The translations under genes and the position numbers were made by a program. The notes below the pieces were generated by a model. That model ran no database searches and was not told the origin of the DNA. It worked only from the letters and a program-made list of their open reading frames with translations. A stretch of DNA of 38,115 nt from JAFDVN01 sp964472275 (GTDB lineage: Bacteria; Acidobacteriota; Holophagae; Holophagales; Holophagaceae). This document shows, piece by piece, positions 30,908 to 38,115 of this stretch; position 1 is the first letter of the stretch; each line of letters begins with the position of its first letter. Location of the stretch: the NCBI GenBank assembly GCA_964472275.1, contig CAYYJN010000016.1, positions 1 through 38,115 of the forward strand. Direction: 5' to 3'.

Positions 30908-32266
30908 ATGGACAAGCTCAAAAACCTCTTCTCGAGCCCCGAGCTGCGGAAGCGGCTCATCTTCACGCTGGTCCTGCTCTTCGTCTACCGCGTGGGCGTC
31001 CATGTGTCCGTGCCCGGCGTCAACGCCGCGGCGCTGACCGCGGCGCTGCAGAAGAGCGCGGGCGGCCTCTTCGATGTGGTGGACCTCTTCTCGGGCGGCG
31101 CCCTGAAGAAGTTCTCCGTGTTCGCGCTGGGCATCACGCCCTACATCACCGCCAGCATCGTCCTCCAGCTCATGGGCGCGGTCGTCCCGCGCCTGGACGA
31201 GTTGCAGAAGAAGGAAGGCGAGGCGGGCCGCGAGAAGATCAACCAGTGGACCCGCTACCTCACGGTGGGCCTGTCCTTCGTGCAGGGCTTCGGCATCGCC
31301 AGCCTGGCCCAGAGCCAGGGCGTGGATGTGGTCGCCAACCAGGGCCTGGGCTTCAAGCTCATGTGCGGCTTCTCGCTCACGGTCGGCTCCATCTTCATCA
31401 TGTGGATCGGCGAGCAGATCACCGAGCGCGGCGTGGGCAACGGCATCAGCCTGCTCATCTTCGCCGGCATCGTCGCGGGCCTGCCCCAGGGCCTCTACAC
31501 CCTCGGCCGCATGTTCAAGGACAGCCTCAATCCGGCCATGGTCGGCAAGGGCCCGGTGACGGGCATCCTGCTGCTGCTGGTCGCGGTGATGATCGTCGTG
31601 CTGCTCGTCGTCGTGCTGGTGGAGAGCGCCTACCGGCGCCTGCCCATCCATTACGCCCGCCGCGCGGACTCCGCCGGGATGAGCAGCCAGAAGAGCTCCT
31701 ACATGCCGCTCAAGGTGAACACCGCGGGCGTCATGCCCGTGATCTTCGCCGGCTCGGTCATCTTCTTCCCGGCCACCATCGCCTCCTTCACCAAGTGGGA
31801 GTGGCTGGCCAAGGCTTCCGGCTACCTGAACTACCAGTCGAACTTCTGGAGCTACACGGTCATCTTCACCGCCATGACCGTGTTCTTCGCGTTCTTCTAC
31901 ACCTCTATCATCTTCAATCCCGATGAAACGGCCGACAACATGAAGAAGTCGGGCGGCTACATCCCCGGCATCCGGCCCGGCAAGGAGACTTCCGTCTACC
32001 TGGACGGCATCCTCTCCAAGCTGACCTTCGCCGGCGCGATCTACCTGGCGGTCGTCTCCATCGTGCCGCTGCTCATCCTCTCCGGCATCCCGGGCATCAA
32101 CTTCTACTACGGCGGCACCAGCCTGCTGATCGTGGTGGCGGTGGCCCTGGACACGGTGTCCCAGATCGAGGCCTACCAGGTCATGAACCGCTACGACGGC
32201 TTCATGGAGACCGGCCGGGTCCGGGGCCGCCGCCCCGCCGGCAATCCGTCCGGGAGGCCGGCTTGA
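30908..32266 (+). CDS. secY: Preprotein translocase subunit SecY
   Basis: 452 residues with about ten transmembrane helices, the channel of the Sec translocon. Signatures include RLIFTLVLLFVYRVGVHVSV, the plug region PGVNAAALTAAL, FALGITPYITASIVLQLMGA, ERGVGNGISLLIFAGIV and a cytosolic loop near IPGIRPGKETSVYLDGI. The C-terminus GRVRGRRPAGNPSGRPA is a little longer and Arg/Pro-rich. Lies in the spc operon between rplO and adk. Confidence 0.98.
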   Translation: MDKLKNLFSSPELRKRLIFTLVLLFVYRVGVHVSVPGVNAAALTAALQKSAGGLFDVVDLFSGGALKKFSVFALGITPYITASIVLQLMGAVVPRLDELQKKEGEAGREKINQWTRYLTVGLSFVQGFGIASLAQSQGVDVVANQGLGFKLMCGFSLTVGSIFIMWIGEQITERGVGNGISLLIFAGIVAGLPQGLYTLGRMFKDSLNPAMVGKGPVTGILLLLVAVMIVVLLVVVLVESAYRRLPIHYARRADSAGMSSQKSSYMPLKVNTAGVMPVIFAGSVIFFPATIASFTKWEWLAKASGYLNYQSNFWSYTVIFTAMTVFFAFFYTSIIFNPDETADNMKKSGGYIPGIRPGKETSVYLDGILSKLTFAGAIYLAVVSIVPLLILSGIPGINFYYGGTSLLIVVAVALDTVSQIEAYQVMNRYDGFMETGRVRGRRPAGNPSGRPA

Positions 32267-32278
32267 GGCAGGAGCCCA

Positions 32279-32304
32279 CCGTCCGCAGGACGGCCCCGCA
32301 GGGG
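32279..32304 (+). promoter_or_regulatory. Pair of GCA-loop hairpins between secY and adk
   Basis: CCGTCC-GCA-GGACGG (32279-32293) and directly after it CCCC-GCA-GGGG (32294-32304), both with the same GCA triloop. They sit in the 58-base secY-adk spacer before the ribosome site AGGAGG. No T-run follows. Confidence 0.4.
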
Positions 32305-32324
32305 CGCCGCAACCAGGAGGCGGC

Positions 32325-32972
32325 GTGAATATCAACATCCTCCTGGGCCCTCCGGGGTCCGGGAAGGGCACCCAGGCCAAGCGCCTGGTGGCCAAATTCC
32401 CTTTGACTCACCTCTCAACCGGTGACATTCTGAGGGATGCCGTCTCCAAGGAGACGGCTCTCGGTCTGAAGGTGAAAACCATCATGGCCGAGGGCAAACT
32501 GGTGGACGACGACACCGTCAACGGACTCGTTTTCGCGCGGCTGCAGGACGAGACCCAAGGCGTGTTGTTCGACGGCTACCCCCGGACGATCCAACAAGCT
32601 GAAGCATTGCAGGCGTTCATGTCCAGCAACGGCCTCTCCTTGGGTTCGGTGGTGCTCGTCGAGGTCCCCCGGGAGGTTCTGGAGGCCCGCGTGGTCGGCC
32701 GCCGCGTCTGCACCGGATGTGGCGAGATCTACCACCTCGCCACCAAGCCCCCCAAGCAGGACGGTGTGTGCGACCTCTGCGGCAGCCCGCTGAAGCACAG
32801 GTCTGACGACACCGCGGAAGCCTTCCGGAAGCGGATGGACGAGTTCGACTCGACCTTCCTGCCCCTCCTCGGCTTCTACAAGCGCCAGCCGGGTTTCCAC
32901 GCCGTCAACGGCGACCAGGATCCCAACTCGGTGTTCGAGCAGCTCCAGACCCTTTTCAAGGAGAACGCGTGA
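32325..32972 (+). CDS. adk: Adenylate kinase with a zinc-binding LID
   Basis: 215 residues. Catalyses AMP + ATP = 2 ADP. LLGPPGSGKGTQAKRLVAKF is the P-loop; LFDGYPRTIQQAEAL the NMP-side signature; the LID carries CTGCGEIYH and CDLCG, a four-Cys zinc site as in Gram-positive type enzymes. GTG start with AGGAGG at a short spacer. Codon use is visibly less optimised than in flanking ribosomal genes. infA starts inside its stop. Confidence 0.97.
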   Translation: MNINILLGPPGSGKGTQAKRLVAKFPLTHLSTGDILRDAVSKETALGLKVKTIMAEGKLVDDDTVNGLVFARLQDETQGVLFDGYPRTIQQAEALQAFMSSNGLSLGSVVLVEVPREVLEARVVGRRVCTGCGEIYHLATKPPKQDGVCDLCGSPLKHRSDDTAEAFRKRMDEFDSTFLPLLGFYKRQPGFHAVNGDQDPNSVFEQLQTLFKENA

Positions 32973-33187
32973 GCAAGGAAGAAGCCATCGAGCTCGAAGC
33001 GACGGTGGTCGAGGCTTTGCCGAACGCGGTCTTCAAGGTCGAGCTCGAGAACAAGCACCAGGTGCTGGCGCACATCAGCGGCAAGATGCGGAAGAACTTC
33101 ATCCGCATCCTCCCCGGCGATCGGGTCCTCGTGGAGGTGACTCCCTACGACCTGTCCCGCGGCCGCATCATCTACCGCTTCAAGTAG
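32969..33187 (+). CDS. infA: Translation initiation factor IF-1
   Basis: 72 residues, canonical length. ELEATVVEALPNAVFKVELE, HQVLAHISGKMRKNFIRILP and DLSRGRIIYRFK identify the OB-fold factor that blocks the A site in initiation. The GTG start overlaps the adk TGA by four bases. The common gene map (methionine aminopeptidase) does not lie between adk and infA here. Confidence 0.98.
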   Translation: MSKEEAIELEATVVEALPNAVFKVELENKHQVLAHISGKMRKNFIRILPGDRVLVEVTPYDLSRGRIIYRFK

Positions 33188-33277
33188 GCGGTCCTCTTGT
33201 CTCCTTCCCGCGGTTCCCGGGTGGAGGCTGATGGGGCGACAAGCCCCGTGTGGAACCGATAAACGACGAGGGATGCA

Positions 33278-33394
33278 ATGAAAGTACGGCCTTCCATCAA
33301 GAAGCTGTGCGAGCACTGCAAGGTCGTCCGCCGCGAGGGAATCGTGCGGATCATCTGCAAAAAGAACCCCAAGCACAAGCAGCGTCAGGGTTGA
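33278..33394 (+). CDS. rpmJ: 50S ribosomal protein L36, zinc form
   Basis: 38 residues: MKVRPSIKKLCEHCKVVRRE then a tail with IICKKNPKHKQRQG. The Cys pair CEHC, a third Cys and a His form the zinc ribbon of C+ L36. The ATG at 33278 follows GACGAGGGATGCA. A 90-base spacer after infA includes a GGGGC-GACAA-GCCCC hairpin at 33233-33247; nothing else is seen in it. Easy to miss because of its size. Confidence 0.97.
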   Translation: MKVRPSIKKLCEHCKVVRREGIVRIICKKNPKHKQRQG

Positions 33395-33402
33395 GGTGAA
33401 AC

Positions 33403-33771
33403 ATGGCTCGCATCGCAGGCATTGACCTTCCCATCGGTAAGCGCATCGAGATCGCGCTGACCTACATCTACGGCATCGGGCGCGTCAAGGCGCACTCGAT
33501 CCTCACCCGCGCCAAAGTCGACTTCGGCACCAAGGTCCGCGACCTGACCGAGGATGAAGTGGCGCGCATCCGCCGCGTGATCACCGCCGAGGAGACGGTG
33601 GAGGGCGACCTCCGAAAGAACATCGGCCTCGACATCAAGCGCCTCATGGACATCGGCTGCTACCGCGGCCTCCGCCACCGCAAGGGTCTCCCTGTCCGCG
33701 GCCAGCGCACGCACACCAACGCGCGCACCCGCAAGGGCAAGCGCAAGACCGTCGCCGGCAAGAAGAAGTGA
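33403..33771 (+). CDS. rpsM: 30S ribosomal protein S13
   Basis: 122 residues. MARIAGIDLPIGKRIEIALT, YIYGIGRVKAHSILTRAKVD, and the basic C-tail GLPVRGQRTHTNARTRKGKR that touches tRNA. First gene of the alpha group; GAGGTG lies upstream, eight bases after rpmJ. Confidence 0.98.
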   Translation: MARIAGIDLPIGKRIEIALTYIYGIGRVKAHSILTRAKVDFGTKVRDLTEDEVARIRRVITAEETVEGDLRKNIGLDIKRLMDIGCYRGLRHRKGLPVRGQRTHTNARTRKGKRKTVAGKKK

Positions 33772-33785
33772 GGGTGAGGTAAACC

Positions 33786-34193
33786 ATGGCTAAACAGCAG
33801 ACGAAGACCGCCGGCAAGAAGGTGGTCAAGAAGAAAGAGAAGAAGAATGTCCCGCATGGCATCGCCCATGTGCAGGCTTCCTTCAACAACACCATCATCA
33901 GCATCAGCGACCCGTCCGGGAACATGCTGTGCTGGGCTTCCAGCGGCAACCAGAACTTCCGCGGCACCCGCAAGGGCACGCCCTTCGCCGCCCAGGTCGC
34001 TTCCGGCATCGCCGCCGAGGCCGCCAAGGAGCACGGCGTCCGCTCCGTGGATGTCCGCGTGAAGGGCCCCGGGTCCGGCCGTGAGAGCGCCGTCCGCGCC
34101 CTCAACGCCGCCGGCATCACCGTGACGAGCATCCGCGATGTCACGCCCATCCCCCACAACGGTTGCCGGCCGCCCAAGCGGCGCCGCGTGTAA
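33786..34193 (+). CDS. rpsK: 30S ribosomal protein S11
   Basis: 135 residues. A Lys-rich N-terminal extension precedes HVQASFNNTIISISDPSGNM, GTRKGTPFAAQVASGIAAEA and GPGSGRESAVRALNAAGITV. The end VTPIPHNGCRPPKRRRV is standard. Part of the 30S platform. Confidence 0.98.
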   Translation: MAKQQTKTAGKKVVKKKEKKNVPHGIAHVQASFNNTIISISDPSGNMLCWASSGNQNFRGTRKGTPFAAQVASGIAAEAAKEHGVRSVDVRVKGPGSGRESAVRALNAAGITVTSIRDVTPIPHNGCRPPKRRRV

Positions 34194-34207
34194 GGAGGAG
34201 ACAGAAC

Positions 34208-34828
34208 ATGGCTCGCTACATCGGACCCGTTTTCCGCCTCTACCGCCGCGAAGGCGCCGACCTCGACATCACCGACAAGTGGCTGCGCAAGGCCCGCGAG
34301 GGCTCCCGCACCCAGCGCATCCCCGGCCAGCACGGCGCGGGCAAGCTGAAGAAGCCCACCGGCTACTCGCTGCAGCTCCGCGAGAAGCAGAAGGTGAAGC
34401 GCATCTACGGCGTGCTGGAGAAGCAGTTCCACCGCTACTTCGAGCGCGCGGAAGCCAAGAAGGGCGTCACCGGCCACAACCTGCTCCAATTCCTCGAGCA
34501 GCGCCTGGACAATGTCGTCTACCGCCTCGGCTTCTCCACGAGCCGCCGCACCGCCCGCCAGATGGTCGCCCACGGGCACATCCTCGTGAACGGCAAGAAG
34601 GTGGACATCCCTTCCTTCCAGGTCAAGCCCGGCTCCACCATCGAGCTCAAGGCGAAGATGAAGGAGAACCAGCAGGTCAAGGACGCCATCGAGCGGGGCA
34701 AGCTGCTCCCCAAGTGGCTCACCCTCGACACCGCCGCCGCCAAGGGCCATGTGCTCTCGCTGCCCATGCGCGAGGACATCACCCTCGAGATCAACGAACA
34801 GCTCATTGTCGAGCTCTACAGCAAGTAA
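34208..34828 (+). CDS. rpsD: 30S ribosomal protein S4 (zinc-free form)
   Basis: 206 residues. ARYIGPVFRLYRREGADLDI has no CxxC knuckle, so this is the C- form. The S4 domain is at RLDNVVYRLGFSTSRRTARQ with VAHGHILVNGKKVDIPSFQV. 16S assembly initiator. ATG 34208 follows AGGAGGAG; the frame is open to 34163 but that overlaps rpsK. Confidence 0.98.
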   Translation: MARYIGPVFRLYRREGADLDITDKWLRKAREGSRTQRIPGQHGAGKLKKPTGYSLQLREKQKVKRIYGVLEKQFHRYFERAEAKKGVTGHNLLQFLEQRLDNVVYRLGFSTSRRTARQMVAHGHILVNGKKVDIPSFQVKPGSTIELKAKMKENQQVKDAIERGKLLPKWLTLDTAAAKGHVLSLPMREDITLEINEQLIVELYSK

Positions 34829-34838
34829 AGGAGCAAGG

Positions 34839-35807
34839 ATGCTGAACCTCAGCGATTTCCAGCGCCCGCGCTTCGCGGAGCTCAATCCCGAGACCCACAC
34901 CGGGTCCTACGGCGAGTTCGTGGCGTTCCCCTTCGAGCGCGGCTTCGCGACCACCGTGGGCCACAGCCTGCGGCGGGTGCTGCTCTCCTCCGTGCAGGGC
35001 GCGGCCGTGACGAATGTCCGGATCAAGGGCGTCCTCCACGAATTCACCACCCTGCCGGGCGTGTGGGAGGACATCACCCATGTCCTCCTCAACCTGAAGG
35101 AGATCCCCTTCAAGGTGCACGGCAACGCGACGCAGACCGTCACGCTCCACGCCAAGGGCGAGGGCGTCGTCACCTCCGCCGCCATCAAGACCAACCAGAA
35201 TGTCGAAGTGCTCAATCCCAATGTGCACATCGCCACCCTGGGCGAGGATGGCGAGTTGGAGATCGAGATCGTGGTCCGCATGGGCCGCGGTTTCGTCACC
35301 GCCGACCGCAACCATGACGACAGCCTGGGCCAGGGCTACATCCCCCTGGATTCCAACCACAGCCCCATCACCCGCGTGAACTACCTCGTCGAGCCCGCCC
35401 GCGTGGGCCAGAGCACCGATTACGAGAAGCTCACGCTCCAGGTGTGGTCCAACGGCACCGTGGATCCCAAGGAGGCCGTCTCCGACGCCGCCCTGATCCT
35501 GCGCGAGCACTTCCTCGTCTTCGCCCGCCAGGATGAGGACTTCACCGCCGACGAGCTGGGCTCCGTGCCCGCCTCCGAGGCCGCGAACGCCTGGCTCGGC
35601 AAGTCCGTCGAGGAGCTCGAGCTGTCGGTCCGCGCCAACAACTGCCTCCGCAACGCCAGCATCACCACCATCGGCGAGCTGGTCCAGCGCACCGAGGCCG
35701 AGCTGATGAAGACCAAGAACTTCGGCAAGAAGTCGCTCCAGGAGATCAAGGATGAGCTCGGCCGCATCGGCCTCACCCTTGGCATGCGCCTCGAGCAGGA
35801 AGTCTAG
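34839..35807 (+). CDS. rpoA: RNA polymerase alpha subunit
   Basis: 322 residues. The N-terminal assembly domain has FVAFPFERGFATTVGHSLRR and VLLSSVQGAAVTNVRIKGVL. After a linker the C-terminal domain VRANNCLRNASITTIGELVQ, followed by KTKNFGKKSLQEIKDELGRI, keeps the Arg that contacts UP elements. AAAGGAG lies upstream of ATG 34839; the frame is open further upstream inside rpsD. Confidence 0.98.
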   Translation: MLNLSDFQRPRFAELNPETHTGSYGEFVAFPFERGFATTVGHSLRRVLLSSVQGAAVTNVRIKGVLHEFTTLPGVWEDITHVLLNLKEIPFKVHGNATQTVTLHAKGEGVVTSAAIKTNQNVEVLNPNVHIATLGEDGELEIEIVVRMGRGFVTADRNHDDSLGQGYIPLDSNHSPITRVNYLVEPARVGQSTDYEKLTLQVWSNGTVDPKEAVSDAALILREHFLVFARQDEDFTADELGSVPASEAANAWLGKSVEELELSVRANNCLRNASITTIGELVQRTEAELMKTKNFGKKSLQEIKDELGRIGLTLGMRLEQEV

Positions 35808-35816
35808 GAGAACCCC

Positions 35817-36200
35817 ATGCGCCACCAAGTTTCCGGCAAGCGACTGGGCCGCGGCTCCAACCAGCGCAAGGCCCTCATGAAAGGCCTCGCCATCGCCCTC
35901 CTGCGCGAAGAGCGCATCGAGACGACCGAGGTGAAGGCGAAGGAGCTCCGCAAGTTCGTGGAGCCCTTCATCACCCTGTCCAAGACCGACTCGGTCGCCA
36001 ACCGCCGCCTGGCGATGGCCCGCCTCGGCAGCAAGGAGACCGTGCAGAAGATCTTCGGCGCGGATTTCCGGAAGCGCTTCGAGAGCCGCCCCGGCGGTTA
36101 CACGCGCATCCTGAAGATGGCTCCCCGCCACGGAGATGGCGCCGAGATGGCGCTCATCGAACTGGTGGATTACCAGCTCCCCGCCGAAGCGGCCGAGTAA
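35817..36200 (+). CDS. rplQ: 50S ribosomal protein L17
   Basis: 127 residues. MRHQVSGKRLGRGSNQRKAL and LRKFVEPFITLSKTDSVANR are diagnostic; the final GDGAEMALIELVDYQLPAEA is typical. Last gene of the ribosomal block, nine bases after rpoA and twenty bases before the terminator. Confidence 0.98.
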   Translation: MRHQVSGKRLGRGSNQRKALMKGLAIALLREERIETTEVKAKELRKFVEPFITLSKTDSVANRRLAMARLGSKETVQKIFGADFRKRFESRPGGYTRILKMAPRHGDGAEMALIELVDYQLPAEAAE

Positions 36201-36220
36201 GGCCCACCGCACCACGATCG

Positions 36221-36246
36221 AGGCGCCCTTCACGGGGCGCCTTTTT
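36221..36246 (+). terminator. Intrinsic terminator of the ribosomal protein block
   Basis: AGGCGCCC (36221-36228), loop TTCACG, GGGCGCCT (36235-36242), then a run of five T (36242-36246). The clearest rho-independent terminator in the window. Confidence 0.9.
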
Positions 36247-36298
36247 CGTTGGGGCCCTGAGCGGCGCTATCCTGGCCTTCCCGTCCCAGGAGCGCGCC

Positions 36299-38115
<1,817 letters not shown>

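Overview
The window is GC-rich (about two thirds G+C) bacterial chromosome from a Gram-negative organism: it encodes an LpxL/HtrB-type acyltransferase, a heptose-phosphate adenylyltransferase and an outer-membrane beta-barrel. Overall protein character, codon use and gene content suggest Acidobacteriota, most likely class Holophagae (Geothrix/Holophaga-like). That placement is from memory, not from a search. The sequence holds one 100-N scaffold gap (1733-1832), so it comes from a draft assembly. I see no tRNA, rRNA, CRISPR array or insertion sequence.

Layout. 1-10.9 kb is a mixed accessory and housekeeping stretch: the end of a NuoG-like gene, a DCC-family thiol protein, a YiiX-like hydrolase, an LpxL-like acyltransferase interrupted by the gap, rsgA and an EfpL-like elongation factor P gene (translation rescue pair), a membrane-anchored Ser/Thr kinase, a CPBP protease, a thioesterase, several small proteins, and a HigBA-type toxin-antitoxin pair with its own promoter. 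10.9-17.8 kb is a run of minus-strand genes: hldE-type adenylyltransferase, outer-membrane protein, a small ORF, a methyltransferase, nadA, a histidine kinase, a response regulator and a class II DAHP synthase. 17.9-36.2 kb, on the plus strand, is fmdB followed by the str, S10, spc and alpha ribosomal operons as one almost continuous block (rpsL to rplQ, with secY, adk, infA and rpoA). It ends in a clear intrinsic terminator at 36221-36246. tuf and map are missing from their common positions. The window closes inside acs (acetyl-CoA synthetase), cut at the acetylation-site motif.

Main unusual signals. (1) The palindrome ACGT is almost absent: reading the whole window I found one copy (18642-18645) where base composition predicts on the order of 120. 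Codon choice visibly bends around it: Asp, Asn, His and Tyr switch to NAT codons just before Val GTN. A weaker, similar avoidance affects RTCGAC. This points to a DNA restriction/modification or deamination process acting on the genome. (2) Two families of intergenic inverted repeats are built from short periodic units: heptads GGCTNNN...NNNAGCC, and octad-like CGGAG/CAGAG units. (3) The 100-N gap is probably artificial: 13 bases are duplicated at its edges, and collapsing them restores the acyltransferase C-terminus in frame. (4) Several genes look leaderless, best seen at the toxin gene. (5) Possible regulatory RNA structures lie before rpsL, between rpsG and fusA, and before rpsJ.
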